This document shows positions 1 through 8,214 of a stretch of DNA of 17,193 nucleotides, piece after piece; within the stretch, counting starts at the first letter, position 1; the number at the start of each line of letters is the position of its first letter. Where the stretch lies: NCBI GenBank assembly GCA_021813195.1, contig JAKALI010000031.1:1-17193 (forward strand), written 5' to 3'. Origin of the DNA: Pseudomonadota bacterium. GTDB lineage: Bacteria; Pseudomonadota; Alphaproteobacteria; Rhizobiales; Hyphomicrobiaceae. The translations under genes and the position numbers were made by a program. The notes under the pieces were generated by a model. That model ran no database searches, had not been told where the DNA came from, and saw only the letters and a list, made by a program, of their open reading frames with translations.

Positions 1-203
1 TCGATGGTTCGCGCACGCGCTGGCGCGAGGGTGCCGGCCTGGGGCTGCCGATTGCCAAGGCTCTGGTCGAACTGCACGGCGGCCAGATCAAAATCAACAG
101 CACCAAAGGTCAGGGCACGGAAGTGGTGGTTTTGTTCCCCTCCGCGGAACGCATTTCTGTGCCGGAGGCTCGTGAAGCCTTGTTCGGCGGCCGCACCACG
201 TAA
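1..203 (+). CDS. Sensor histidine kinase, C-terminal fragment (PleC/DivJ-like)
   Basis: This is the 3' end of a gene that begins before the window. The reading frame starts at base 3 and ends at TAA 201-203, giving 66 visible residues. They hold the end of a GHKL (HATPase_c) ATP-binding domain: a G2 box GAGLGLPIAK, followed by ALVELHGGQIKINSTKGQGTE, the usual last helix and strand pair, and then about 20 residues of tail. The EGAGLGLPIAKALVELHGG wording is typical of alphaproteobacterial PAS-containing kinases related to PleC and DivJ, which act in cell-cycle and polarity control. The sensor region and the phospho-accepting histidine are outside the window, so the exact kinase cannot be named. 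A HerA-like ATPase gene follows 25 bases downstream on the same strand and may be co-transcribed. Confidence 0.85.
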   Translation, partial: DGSRTRWREGAGLGLPIAKALVELHGGQIKINSTKGQGTEVVVLFPSAERISVPEAREALFGGRTT

Positions 204-228
204 CGATCAAAGGTCCTAGGGTACACCC

Positions 229-2247
229 ATGCAATCGATGATGACCGCTGGCGGTTCGGCCTTGGCCCAGTTGGATGGATCCATCGGCCGCATCGTTTCC
301 GTCACCGGATCCAAGGCGATCGTCATGCTCGATGGCCCGCCTGAAGGCAAGATCCGCAAACTCACAGATCGTCCCGAAATGGGCACATTGCTCGCCATCG
401 ATACGGCGAATACAATCGTGCTGGCTATCGTCTCAGCCTTGAGTGTGCCGGTCCCCTCTCAGCGCGATGGCGATCAGGAGATCTGGATCGCCGAACTCGG
501 TCTCGTCGGCGAGCTTTGGCGCGGCCAAGCTGGGTCAGCAGCCACATTCAACCGCGGCGTTACAGTCTATCCCGGCCTCGGTGACCGCGCCCGAGTCGCA
601 AGCAAAGAAGAACTGACACTGGCATTTTGCGGAACGGATGAGCGCTCTGTCCGAGTCGGATGCATCCGCCAGGATCCCTCGATCGCAGCCCGCGTACGCG
701 TCGACGATCTGCTCGGCAAGCACTTTGCCATTCTGGGCACAACAGGAACGGGAAAATCGTGCACGACGGCTTTGATCTTGCGCTCGATCCTCGAACAGCA
801 CCCTGCCGCGCACATCGTCCTGCTCGATCCTCACAATGAATATGCGACCGCCTTTGGCGATTGGGCCGAGGTCATCAGCCCATGGAACATGCAGCTTCCG
901 TTGTGGCTGCTCAATTTTGAAGAAGCGGTCGAGGTTTTGGTCGGGGATCCGGAGCGCAAGCAGGAAATCGAGATCCTGCAGGAACTGATCCCGCTGGCCA
1001 AGAGCCGATACAGCGCGGGCCGCGCCGCCGATAACCAGAAGCTGCGTCGCGGCGTCATCGACCATGCGCGCTTCACCGTCGACACGCCCGTCCCCTACCG
1101 CATATCGGACTTGACCGGCCTCATCGACGAGCGCATGGGCAAGCTGGAGAACAAGCGTGATTTAGCGCCTTATCGCAATCTCAGGGCGCGCATCGACACC
1201 ATCTCGCAAGATGCGCGTTACGCCTTCATGTTCGGCTCGCTCACCGTTTACGACGGCATGACGCAAGTGCTCTCGCGCATCTTCCGCGTCCCAGTGCAAG
1301 GCAAGCCGATCACCATTTTGGAACTCACAGGCATTCCAACCGAAATCGTGAATGTGGTCGTCTCCGTGCTTTGCCGCATGACCTTCGACTTTGCCTTGTG
1401 GAGCGAAGGTCAGGTGCCCGTGACGTTGGTATGCGAAGAGGCCCACCGCTATGTGCCGCTGAACCCAAATCTCGGCTTCGAGCCCTGTAAGCGCGCAATT
1501 GCAAAAATCGCCAAGGAGGGCCGCAAATATGGTGCCTCGCTGTGCATCGTCACCCAGCGGCCTGCGGAGATCGATCCAACGATCCTCTCACAATGCAATA
1601 CGGTCTTCGCACTTCGAATGTCCAATGACCGAGACCAGGCGATCGTGACGTCGGCCATTTCGGACACAGGCTCGGGCTTGCTCGAATTCCTCTCCGCGCT
1701 CGGTCAGCGCGAAGCCATTGCATTCGGTGACGGCGTGGCGCTTCCGGTGCGCATCAAGTTCGATGAGTTGCCGAAAAACAAATTGCCGCGATCGTCGACC
1801 GCCAAGTTCTCGGAAAAGTGGCAGAAGTCGATCGGCGATGAGGGCTTCCTGGAACAGGTCGTGGAGCGTTGGCGATCCGCCGGCATGGGCCAAGCCCTCG
1901 ATGCAGCTCAGCAAGCCGCGATGATGGCGGATGCCATGGGTCTTGGATCGGCTAACCGCCAGACTGCCGAGGCCGCGCCGTCGCAGCCGCCCCAATCTTC
2001 AACAGAACAGTCATCGGCGCGCGTGGCATCTCACCTCCTGCGCCGGGAAACCCCACCGAGTCCTGCAGAACCGCACGCCACGGCACGTCCCGTGGGGCAA
2101 GGGTTTCTTCGTCGCGACGTGTCGTCCGCCGGTGGGGCACCGGAGCCAGCGATGGCACCATCGCGGCCGGCTTTACCTCAGGCGGACGCCGCATCCCAGC
2201 GCCAGTCGCTGCGTGATCGCCTTTTGCGACCGACTGGAAACCGCTAG
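229..2247 (+). CDS. HerA-like / DUF87 family hexameric ATPase
   Basis: The 672-residue product is a FtsK/HerA-superfamily P-loop ATPase. Residues 1-150 look like the beta-rich HAS-barrel that precedes HerA ATPase cores. Walker A is GTTGTGKS at 170-177, followed by LLDPHNEY, and Walker B is VTLVCEEAH with the paired acids at 403-404. The TQRPAEIDPTILSQCNT block at 442-458 is the characteristic HerA/DUF87 sensor region. Family members are hexameric DNA pumps that in archaea work with the NurA nuclease in end resection; bacterial relatives include defence ATPases, but many are uncharacterised chromosomal genes. No NurA, Sir2 or other effector gene lies next to it. From about residue 552 the protein becomes Ala/Pro/Ser/Gln-rich and probably disordered, with three short Leu-Arg motifs. 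The start ATG at 229 has a modest AGGG upstream; ATG 238 or 241 are close alternatives. The family is clear and the biological role is not. Confidence 0.9.
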   Translation: MQSMMTAGGSALAQLDGSIGRIVSVTGSKAIVMLDGPPEGKIRKLTDRPEMGTLLAIDTANTIVLAIVSALSVPVPSQRDGDQEIWIAELGLVGELWRGQAGSAATFNRGVTVYPGLGDRARVASKEELTLAFCGTDERSVRVGCIRQDPSIAARVRVDDLLGKHFAILGTTGTGKSCTTALILRSILEQHPAAHIVLLDPHNEYATAFGDWAEVISPWNMQLPLWLLNFEEAVEVLVGDPERKQEIEILQELIPLAKSRYSAGRAADNQKLRRGVIDHARFTVDTPVPYRISDLTGLIDERMGKLENKRDLAPYRNLRARIDTISQDARYAFMFGSLTVYDGMTQVLSRIFRVPVQGKPITILELTGIPTEIVNVVVSVLCRMTFDFALWSEGQVPVTLVCEEAHRYVPLNPNLGFEPCKRAIAKIAKEGRKYGASLCIVTQRPAEIDPTILSQCNTVFALRMSNDRDQAIVTSAISDTGSGLLEFLSALGQREAIAFGDGVALPVRIKFDELPKNKLPRSSTAKFSEKWQKSIGDEGFLEQVVERWRSAGMGQALDAAQQAAMMADAMGLGSANRQTAEAAPSQPPQSSTEQSSARVASHLLRRETPPSPAEPHATARPVGQGFLRRDVSSAGGAPEPAMAPSRPALPQADAASQRQSLRDRLLRPTGNR

Positions 2248-2281
2248 CTGGCGTCCGAACCGTGCAGCGGCGAGCGGCTGT

Positions 2282-2298
2282 CGGATCGATGCGATCCG
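2282..2298. terminator. Hairpin between convergent genes
   Basis: A perfect 7-base-pair inverted repeat, CGGATCG-ATG-CGATCCG, lies in the 63-base gap between the converging stop codons of the HerA-like ATPase gene and pssA. The position suggests a bidirectional transcription end. There is no T tract on either side, so it is not a canonical intrinsic terminator. Confidence 0.25.
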
Positions 2299-2310
2299 TG
2301 CCATTGCAGT

Positions 2311-3270
2311 CTAGCGGCCGCCGTCGGCTTGGCGAAAATCAACGATCCTCGAAGCATCCGCGCCCGACTTGGGTGAGCCCTCGTCGCCAGCAGGACCAGC
2401 CACGGCCGCGGTGACCGATCCACCGGCCGACATCGGCTGGCTCGGTTGCGGTGCCGCCCCGGCCTCACCGCTCTGCTGTTCCTTGGCAAGAAAGCGCTTC
2501 CAGCTCAGCGGAATGAGAGCGAGATAGCCGAGACTGGCAATGGTGAGTGTCTCGTAGGGATACGTTACCAGGCAGGCAACCAGGCCGATCGCCAGAACGA
2601 ATAACGGCAAAACCCATTCGCGCCGTATGCGCTCTCCAAGGAGCTTGCCGGAATAGGTCGGGATGGTCGACACCATCATCGCAGCAATGACGACCGTGTA
2701 AATGAGCACGAGCGTCATAGGGAAACGCGCGCCACGCGGGTCGAGGCCAAGCGTGGCAAGGTAAAATGGCAAGAGCACCACGATGGCCGCTGCTGGTGTC
2801 GGCATGCCGATGAAGAAGTTCGACTGCCAGCGTGGTTTCTCCTCATCCACCGCGACATTGAAGCGGGCAAGTCGTAAGGCTGAGGCGAGCGCGAAAATCA
2901 TCACGCAGATCCAGCCGATGCTCTTGGCGTCGCCAAGTCCCCAGGTGAAGATCAGCACCGCCGGCGCGACACCAAAATTGACGAAATCAGCAAGGCTGTC
3001 GAGTTCCGCGCCAAAGCGCGAAGAGGCCTTCAGAAGCCTGGCGACGCGACCGTCAATCCCGTCCAGCAGCGCCGCAAAAACGATCGCCGCTAATGCCAAA
3101 TCCCAGCGGCCTTCAATCGACATGCGAATGGAAGTCAGGCCAGCACATAGGCCGAGCAACGTGAAAAAATTTGGCACGAGCATGCGCACGGGAATGCGCG
3201 CGTGATTGAACAGCCGCCGCCGGCGGCGGCGCGAGATGTCGGCTTCGATGTCGGGTAGTGCGGGATCCAT
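2311..3270 (-). CDS. pssA: CDP-diacylglycerol-serine O-phosphatidyltransferase (phosphatidylserine synthase)
   Basis: This inner-membrane enzyme makes phosphatidylserine from CDP-diacylglycerol and L-serine, the first committed step towards phosphatidylethanolamine. The CDP-alcohol phosphotransferase signature is complete: D70, D73-G74, A77-R78, G87, D91 and D95 in DGIDGRVARLLKASSRFGAE followed by LDSLAD. Hydrophobic segments surround it, and the Arg-rich N-terminus SRRRRRRLFNHARIPVRMLVPN is typical of type II PssA. The last 60 or so residues are hydrophilic and probably disordered. The reading frame is open back to a GTG at 3276, but GGAGG at 3276-3280 on the - strand lies 5 bases before ATG 3270 and would abut the GTG, so ATG is chosen, giving 319 residues. 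It follows psd by 61 bases on the same strand, pairing synthase with decarboxylase. Confidence 0.95.
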   Translation of the reverse strand: MDPALPDIEADISRRRRRRLFNHARIPVRMLVPNFFTLLGLCAGLTSIRMSIEGRWDLALAAIVFAALLDGIDGRVARLLKASSRFGAELDSLADFVNFGVAPAVLIFTWGLGDAKSIGWICVMIFALASALRLARFNVAVDEEKPRWQSNFFIGMPTPAAAIVVLLPFYLATLGLDPRGARFPMTLVLIYTVVIAAMMVSTIPTYSGKLLGERIRREWVLPLFVLAIGLVACLVTYPYETLTIASLGYLALIPLSWKRFLAKEQQSGEAGAAPQPSQPMSAGGSVTAAVAGPAGDEGSPKSGADASRIVDFRQADGGR

Positions 3271-3275
3271 ACGCA

Positions 3276-3280
3276 CCTCC
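3276..3280 (-). promoter_or_regulatory. Ribosome binding site of pssA
   Basis: GGAGG on the - strand is followed by TGCGT and then ATG (3270-3268). The 5-base spacing supports ATG 3270 and rules against the in-frame GTG at 3276, which overlaps the end of the site. Confidence 0.6.
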
Positions 3281-3287
3281 AGCTGCC

Positions 3288-3313
3288 TTTGGCTCGTGTT
3301 CGAGTGGCCAAAG
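3288..3313 (-). other. Intercistronic hairpin between psd and pssA
   Basis: Read on the - strand this is CTTTGG-cca-CTCG-aaca-CGAG-CCAAAG: ten possible base pairs with a three-base bulge and a four-base loop. It sits in the psd-pssA gap, ending just before the pssA ribosome binding site. No T tract follows, so it is more likely an mRNA processing, stability or translation element than a terminator. No function is proven. Confidence 0.35.
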
Positions 3314-3331
3314 CCTCGCGAACGCGCGGCT

Positions 3332-4045
3332 CTATGTGCGCCGGGCTTCCCGCTCGACCTCGCCCGATTTCAAATCCGCCAACACTGTTTCGCCGGCGAT
3401 CGCACGCTGTCCCACCGCAACGAGTGCCGTTACACCGACCGGCAGATACGTATCGACACGCGAACCAAAGCGAATGAGGCCGAAGCGCTCGCCAACACCC
3501 AGCGTATCGCCTTCCGCGGAAAACGTCACGATGCGGCGCGCAACGAGCCCCGCGATTTGAACGACGCCGATTTTGGTCCCATTGGCCATTTCGATCACGA
3601 TCGCGCGCCGCTCGTTATCTTCGCTCGCCTTGTCGAGCGCGGCATTGAGAAAAGCCCCGGGAATATAGACAGAGCGCGTGATGCGGCCGGCGACCGGCGC
3701 GCGGTTGATATGGACATCGAACACCGACAGGAACACCGACACGCGCGTGCGGGGCTCCTCGCCCAAGCCCAACTCCGCCGGCGGACGCACGGTCTCGATC
3801 GCCGATACCTTGCCATCGGCCGGAGAAACGACAAGACCGTCGCGTAACGGCGTCACGCGGTCGGGATCGCGAAAAAAGTAGGCAACCCATGCCGTCAGCC
3901 CGGCCATCAGCCATCCGATTGGATCCCACAGCAGAAATCCAAGCAATGTCGCCAATAGGCCAACGGCGATGAATTTGTGTCCATCGGGATGAATGGGCAC
4001 GAAGCTGTCGAGAATCGTATCGAGAAGACTATGGCGTTCCGACAC
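3332..4045 (-). CDS. psd: Phosphatidylserine decarboxylase, short (PSD-A) type
   Basis: The enzyme decarboxylates phosphatidylserine to phosphatidylethanolamine at the inner membrane. At 237 residues it matches the short form found in alphaproteobacteria. A membrane anchor spans roughly residues 24-57. Conserved blocks follow: FRDPDR (58-63), SPADGKV (74-80), [12 protein letters not shown] (109-120), and the autocleavage motif GS at 194-195 within [11 protein letters not shown], where Ser195 would become the pyruvoyl group of the alpha subunit. The start is GTG (cac at 4043-4045 on the + strand), with GGAG about 10 bases upstream and no nearby ATG that keeps the N-terminus. It lies between the Do-type protease gene (66-base gap) and pssA (61-base gap), all on the same strand, which suggests a shared transcript. 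Confidence 0.95.
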   Translation of the reverse strand: MSERHSLLDTILDSFVPIHPDGHKFIAVGLLATLLGFLLWDPIGWLMAGLTAWVAYFFRDPDRVTPLRDGLVVSPADGKVSAIETVRPPAELGLGEEPRTRVSVFLSVFDVHINRAPVAGRITRSVYIPGAFLNAALDKASEDNERRAIVIEMANGTKIGVVQIAGLVARRIVTFSAEGDTLGVGERFGLIRFGSRVDTYLPVGVTALVAVGQRAIAGETVLADLKSGEVEREARRT

Positions 4046-4111
4046 GTGTAAGCTACTCCAGGTTTCAGCGCCACGCTGCCGGGTGGCTATTATCGATCAC
4101 GCGCTGTGGCT

Positions 4112-5593
4112 TCAAAAAGGGAGCGCGACGAACCGGGTGTCACCGCGCGCATCCTCCACGAGCAGCAGAACCTGTTTGCCGCCCGCTGTTCGCACCTTGT
4201 CAATGGCGCGTTGAAGATCGGCAAGCGACTGAACAGGTTCTTGCTGGGCTTCGGAAATCACATCGCCCACGCGCAAATTTTTCTGGGCGGCAGCGCTGTC
4301 CGGATCGATTTTGGTAATGATGAGACCTTTGAGGCGCGCCTCGAGACCCAACTGCGCGCGCAGCTCATCGCTGAGCGGGGTGAGTGTCAGGCCTGCGATG
4401 ACCTCCGCTGCGGGTTCCTCCTTTTTCTGCTCTTGGCTGCCCGCGGCGGGTGAAGGCTGGGACTCCTCGTCTTCCAGCCGCCCTACTTCGACCTTCAGCG
4501 TCATGCGGGCCCCCCCGCGCTGGACTTCCACGTCGACCGTTTGCCCGATTGGCGCTTGGGCCACCAGTTTTGGCAGCCCGCGCATGGTGGTGACGTCCTT
4601 GCCGTCGAACTTCAAGATCACATCCCCGGACTTGATCCCGCCCTTATCGGCGGGACTACCGGGCGTGACGACAGAAACCAGGGCGCCGGCATTACCAGCC
4701 ACGCCGAGGCTCTCCGCGAGGTCCTCCGAAACCGATTGGATCTTGACCCCGAGCCAGCCTCGACGCACCTCGCCGAATTCGCGCAACTGGGCGACAACGG
4801 TTTGCACCGTGTCTGATGGAATGGCAAAGCCGATGCCGATCGACCCGCCTGTCGGCGAAATGATCGCGGTGTTCACACCGATGACTTCGCCATCCATATT
4901 GAAAAGAGGACCGCCCGAATTGCCGCGATTGATCGCAGCATCGGTCTGGATGAAGTCGTCATAAGCGCCGGCATTGATGTCGCGCTGCTTGGCGGAAATG
5001 ATTCCGACCGTGACGCTGCCGCCGAGCCCGAAGGGATTGCCGATGGCCAGCACCCAGTCACCGACCTTCATAATCGAGGAGGAGCCGAACGGAACGGCCT
5101 TCAACGGGGTCTGCGGGGTCACTTTGAGAAGAGCGATGTCCGCCTTCGGATCTCGCCCCACCACTTTGTCGACCTTCAATTTTGAGCCATCGTGAAAATT
5201 GACGATGATTTCGTCGGCGCCTTCGATGACGTGATTATTGGTCACGATCAGGCCTTCGGTGCCGTCGATCACAAAACCAGAACCGAGAGAGGATTGCCGG
5301 CGATCCATGTGGGGCGAGCGCCCGCCCCGGCGGTTGAAAAAGTCTTCAAAAAAATCTTCAAAGGGCGAACCCTTGGGCACATTGGGAAGGGGTATGCCGT
5401 CGACGCCCTTTACGACCTGCGTCGTCGAGATGTTCACGACGGCTTGCGACAAGCGCTCTGCGAGTGGTGCTAATGATTGCGGTCCGTCGCGGAACGCATG
5501 CGCACGATCTGCGAGCGATGCGAAACTTGCCACCATTAGCGCGACGGCCGCACCCACTCGCAATCCTGACCAGATCGTTGCCATTACGCGCAT
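4112..5593 (-). CDS. Periplasmic Do-type (DegP/HtrA) serine endoprotease
   Basis: This is a 493-residue trypsin-like protease and chaperone of the periplasm that clears misfolded envelope proteins. A signal peptide covers about residues 1-33, ending in ADRAHA. The protease domain holds the full catalytic triad: His121 (TNNHV), Asp152 (ADIALLK) and Ser226 (GNSGGPL). Two PDZ domains follow, near 280-375 and 400-490, the second reached through an acidic and Gln/Lys-rich linker. The long insertion PFEDFFEDFFNRRGGR after residue 76 corresponds to the LA-loop seen in DegP-like enzymes. The ATG at 5593 is preceded by GAGG at 10 bases; ATG 5584 would lie 19 bases away. It is downstream of hflKC and the DUF2065 gene on the same strand. 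It could be called degP, degQ or mucD; the sequence alone does not decide. Confidence 0.95.
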   Translation of the reverse strand: MRVMATIWSGLRVGAAVALMVASFASLADRAHAFRDGPQSLAPLAERLSQAVVNISTTQVVKGVDGIPLPNVPKGSPFEDFFEDFFNRRGGRSPHMDRRQSSLGSGFVIDGTEGLIVTNNHVIEGADEIIVNFHDGSKLKVDKVVGRDPKADIALLKVTPQTPLKAVPFGSSSIMKVGDWVLAIGNPFGLGGSVTVGIISAKQRDINAGAYDDFIQTDAAINRGNSGGPLFNMDGEVIGVNTAIISPTGGSIGIGFAIPSDTVQTVVAQLREFGEVRRGWLGVKIQSVSEDLAESLGVAGNAGALVSVVTPGSPADKGGIKSGDVILKFDGKDVTTMRGLPKLVAQAPIGQTVDVEVQRGGARMTLKVEVGRLEDEESQPSPAAGSQEQKKEEPAAEVIAGLTLTPLSDELRAQLGLEARLKGLIITKIDPDSAAAQKNLRVGDVISEAQQEPVQSLADLQRAIDKVRTAGGKQVLLLVEDARGDTRFVALPF

Positions 5594-5732
5594 GCTGTCG
5601 TTTCCTCATTGATCGCGCTGCGAGTTGTCCGGGCCCGGATCATGCCAGCGCCCTGCTCGAGAGGTCTCAGACCGAGCGGATCTCTCCAGCATACTGTCAC
5701 GCAAGGCGACCGCAAGCTGCGAAGCCCATCGG

Positions 5733-5918
5733 TCAACCCCGGACAATCCAAACGATGAACACGCCAGCTGCCACGGCCGCCCATCCGAATGTGCGCATCG
5801 TGGCAGGCGGCGTCTCGCTTGCGATTTCCAGCATCCGCCGCGCGGCGTCTGGCGCGAGCGCCCACAGTAGCCCCTCGATCACCAGCACCAACCCGACAGC
5901 AACAGCAAGGTCGCTCAT
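5733..5918 (-). CDS. DUF2065 (YjeT family) small membrane protein
   Basis: This is a 61-residue protein with two hydrophobic segments, about 3-22 (LAVAVGLVLVIEGLLWAL) and 40-60 (TMRTFGWAAVAAGVFIVWIV), joined by a short hydrophilic loop (APDAARRMLEIASETPPA). The sequence and the position just after hflC match the DUF2065 family, of which E. coli YjeT, likewise encoded after hflC, is a member. The molecular function is not known; conserved linkage to hflKC suggests an accessory role at that membrane complex, which is inference. ATG 5918 is 19 bases from the hflC stop codon, so co-transcription is likely. Confidence 0.85.
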   Translation of the reverse strand: MSDLAVAVGLVLVIEGLLWALAPDAARRMLEIASETPPATMRTFGWAAVAAGVFIVWIVRG

Positions 5919-5937
5919 GGTGCGCGCCCACGCGCAA

Positions 5938-6813
5938 TCACGGACGGCTCGCCCCCGTCGGATCGTTGAAATACTGGAAGAACGGCGAATCCGGGCTCAG
6001 CACCAGGCGCGTATCCCCCGACTTGATGGCGGCCTCATAGGCCTGCATGGATCGGTAGAAGGCGAAGAAATCCGGATCCTTACCGAACGCATCGGCGAAG
6101 ACGCGGTTGCGCTCCGCATCGCCCTCACCGCGCAGTTCCTCGCCGCGCCGCGTGGCGTTGGCCTTTATGACCGTGACGTCGCGATCGGCCGTCGCCCGGA
6201 TGCGGTTCGATTCGGCAACGCCTTGCGAGCGGAACTCGGCCGCCTCACGCTCACGTTCGGCTCGCATACGGTCGAAGACGCTCTTTGCGTTCTGCTCCGG
6301 CAGATCGGCGCGCTTGATGCGCACGTCCACGATCTCCAGACCTAACGCCGAAGCCTGCTGATTGACCTGCGCAGCGATACGCTGCATGAGCTCATCGCGC
6401 TTGTCGCGCACGATGTCGGTGAACGTCACACCGCCCAAGACACCGCGCAGCGCCGACTCGATGATCGGGCCCAACCGCGAACGCACGGCGCCTTCGTGCC
6501 GCAAGGTTTTATAGAACTCGAGCGCGTTGGTGATGCGATAACGCGCGAACGCGTCGACCACCAGTCGCTTCTGATCGAGAGCCGTCACTTCTTGCGGGGA
6601 GGCATCAAGATCGAGAATTCGCTTCTCGAAGAAGTCTACCGTGTCAACGACCGGGATCTTCCAGTTGAGACCGGGCTTCGTCACGAGGTTCACCGGCTCA
6701 CCGAACCGCAGCACGAGCGCCTGCTCGTTTTGATGAACGATGAAAGCGGCCGAATAAAGAGCCGCACCTGCGGCGAGCAGGAGAACGAACAAGAAAGCCA
6801 GGAAGGTGCGCAT
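5938..6813 (-). CDS. hflC: HflC, SPFH-domain modulator of FtsH protease
   Basis: The 291-residue protein has one N-terminal membrane segment (about residues 4-26, FLAFLFVLLLAAGAALYSAAF) followed directly by an SPFH/band-7 domain that starts HQNEQALVLRFGEPV. A long charged helical stretch follows (RAEREREAAEFRSQGVAESNRIRATADRDVTVIKANATRRGEELRGEGDAERNRVFADAFG), as in other HflC and stomatin-like proteins. With HflK it forms a large cage around the FtsH AAA protease on the periplasmic side of the inner membrane and limits its access to substrates. The start ATG 6813 is two bases after the hflK stop codon, so the two are translationally linked. Length and content are normal for the family. Confidence 0.96.
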   Translation of the reverse strand: MRTFLAFLFVLLLAAGAALYSAAFIVHQNEQALVLRFGEPVNLVTKPGLNWKIPVVDTVDFFEKRILDLDASPQEVTALDQKRLVVDAFARYRITNALEFYKTLRHEGAVRSRLGPIIESALRGVLGGVTFTDIVRDKRDELMQRIAAQVNQQASALGLEIVDVRIKRADLPEQNAKSVFDRMRAEREREAAEFRSQGVAESNRIRATADRDVTVIKANATRRGEELRGEGDAERNRVFADAFGKDPDFFAFYRSMQAYEAAIKSGDTRLVLSPDSPFFQYFNDPTGASRP

Positions 6814-6815
6814 GA

Positions 6816-7991
6816 TCAGTTCCCTCCTGTCGTCGTATTCGCGGGCGCCGCCGTGGCGGCTCCACTTCGTCTTTGGAGCTGATCGAGCGGCAAATAGGGC
6901 ACCACACCCTGGCCGCCCTTGCCATCGAGAATAATCTTGTCCGTATCACCCATGATGCGTTCCATGGTTTCCAGATACATGCGCTTGCGCGTCACGTCCG
7001 GCGCTTTGCGATACTCTTCATAGACGCTGCGGAAGCGTGCAGCCTGACCGTTGGCTTCGGCCACCGTCTGCTGCTTGTAGCCTTCGGCGGCCTGCAAGAT
7101 GCGCTCCGCCTCACCCTTAGCCTCGTTGACGACCCGGTTGGCATAGGCCGTCGCCTGGTTCTGCAAGGTCTCCTTCTCAAGACGAGCCGCCTGCACGCCG
7201 CGGAAGGCTTCGATGACCTCCGCCGGCGGGTCGGCCTTGAGGAGCTGCACCTCGGTCACGACGACGCCCGCCTTATAGCGATCGAGCGTTTCTTGAAGTT
7301 GTTTTTGGACGTCTTGTGCGACCTTCAATCGCTCCTCGGTGAGGATCGGTTGAATGCGCGATTTACCGACCACCTCGCGCATCACGCTCTCGGCGAGTTC
7401 CTTCACTGAGTTTTCCGGGTTCTGAATGTTGAAGAGGTAATCGGCTGCATCGCGGATGCGCCAGAACACGGCAAAATCGATGTCGACGATGTTTTCATCG
7501 CCGGTGAGCATGTGGCTCTCCTCGCGCACATCGGTGACACCGATCGGACCGCTACGGCCAGTGGCCTGCTGCGTGCGCAAGCCAATCTCCGTTACGCGTT
7601 GCTGGGTGACCTTGGGCAGCAGCACTTCTTCGATCGGATACGGCAGACGGAAGTGCAGCCCCGGGGGCTCCTGGCGAACGTACTGGCCAAATCGCATCAC
7701 GACGCCGAGTTCGTCAGGATTGACGCGGAAAAAGAAGGCATTCCATGCCACAACCGCGATGCCCACCGCCGCCGCCAGGAACAACAGCGGCCCGGGGATG
7801 CCAGAGCCGCCCATCGCCTGCTTCATCTTGTCCTGCGAGCGTTTGAGCAGCTCCTCCAGGTCGGGGGGCTGACCGCCCCCACCACTGCCCCCGCGGCCTG
7901 GCCCCTGGCCCCACGGTCCGCCACCGCCAGAGCCGCCACCGCCGCTCCGCCAGCCGCCACCGCCGCCACCGCTTTGATTGCTCCAAGGCAT
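6816..7991 (-). CDS. hflK: HflK, SPFH-domain modulator of FtsH protease
   Basis: This 391-residue partner of HflC has a glycine-rich cytoplasmic N-terminus (about residues 7-40), then PPDLEELLKRSQDKMKQ, which matches the conserved HflK pre-membrane helix. A membrane segment lies at about 66-86 and the SPFH domain begins at FRVNPDELGVVMRFGQYV. The C-terminal part carries the long alanine/glutamate-rich helix and ends PYLPLDQLQRR followed by an Ala/Thr tail. The MPWSNQ start is at ATG 7991 with GAGG 11 bases upstream. It is first of the hflK-hflC-DUF2065 run and is separated from folA by a 223-base gap, so it probably has its own promoter there. The Gly-rich region is a family property and not a sequencing artefact. 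Confidence 0.96.
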   Translation of the reverse strand: MPWSNQSGGGGGGWRSGGGGSGGGGPWGQGPGRGGSGGGGQPPDLEELLKRSQDKMKQAMGGSGIPGPLLFLAAAVGIAVVAWNAFFFRVNPDELGVVMRFGQYVRQEPPGLHFRLPYPIEEVLLPKVTQQRVTEIGLRTQQATGRSGPIGVTDVREESHMLTGDENIVDIDFAVFWRIRDAADYLFNIQNPENSVKELAESVMREVVGKSRIQPILTEERLKVAQDVQKQLQETLDRYKAGVVVTEVQLLKADPPAEVIEAFRGVQAARLEKETLQNQATAYANRVVNEAKGEAERILQAAEGYKQQTVAEANGQAARFRSVYEEYRKAPDVTRKRMYLETMERIMGDTDKIILDGKGGQGVVPYLPLDQLQRRSGAATAAPANTTTGGN

Positions 7992-8134
7992 CGTCGAACA
8001 GGCCTCTCAATGGTTATGAGGAAGGTCGCAGGTGCGCCACTCAGAATGCGCACACGAAAGTTGCATCGCCCGCTGGTCGCAAGCCAGCAGGACAGGATTT
8101 AAGCGCTTATAGGCTAGGCCCTGCTGCGACGCAA

Positions 8135-8150
8135 ATGACGCTGCCGTCAT
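8135..8150. terminator. Hairpin downstream of folA
   Basis: ATGACG-ctgc-CGTCAT is a perfect 6-base-pair stem with a four-base loop, about 65 bases past the folA stop codon in the folA-hflK gap. The gap (7992-8214) also holds the palindrome TAAGCGCTTA (8100-8109). The hairpin could end the thyA-folA transcript, but there is no T tract. No clear -35/-10 pair for hflK was found in the gap. Confidence 0.22.
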
Positions 8151-8214
8151 GTGGTTGCGGTCCGGCCCGCGTCAAGTGACACGGCTTCGTCGGCCGATCG
8201 GCGCGCAAATCGGA

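Noticed and set aside
229..2247. Anti-phage defence system built on the HerA-like ATPase
   Set aside because: There is no partner effector, no mobile element signs, and codon and base use match the surrounding housekeeping genes.
5663..5673. GGTCTCAGACC palindrome upstream of the Do-type protease gene
   Set aside because: It is short and single, with no matching second site and no known regulator pattern.
5688..5715. Possible -35/-10 pair (TTGCGG, 16 bases, TATGCT) on the - strand upstream of the Do-type protease gene
   Set aside because: Only three and four of six bases agree with the consensus, too weak to annotate; transcript mapping would decide.
5464..6345. Long + strand open frame (293 codons) opposite the Do-type protease start, DUF2065 gene and hflC
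   Set aside because: It runs antisense to well-supported genes, its translation is Arg/Ala-rich without recognisable motifs, and it is expected in GC-rich DNA.
7871..7980. Simple Gly-codon repeat on the - strand at the start of hflK
   Set aside because: A Gly-rich cytoplasmic N-terminus is normal for HflK, so it is coding and not an independent repeat element.
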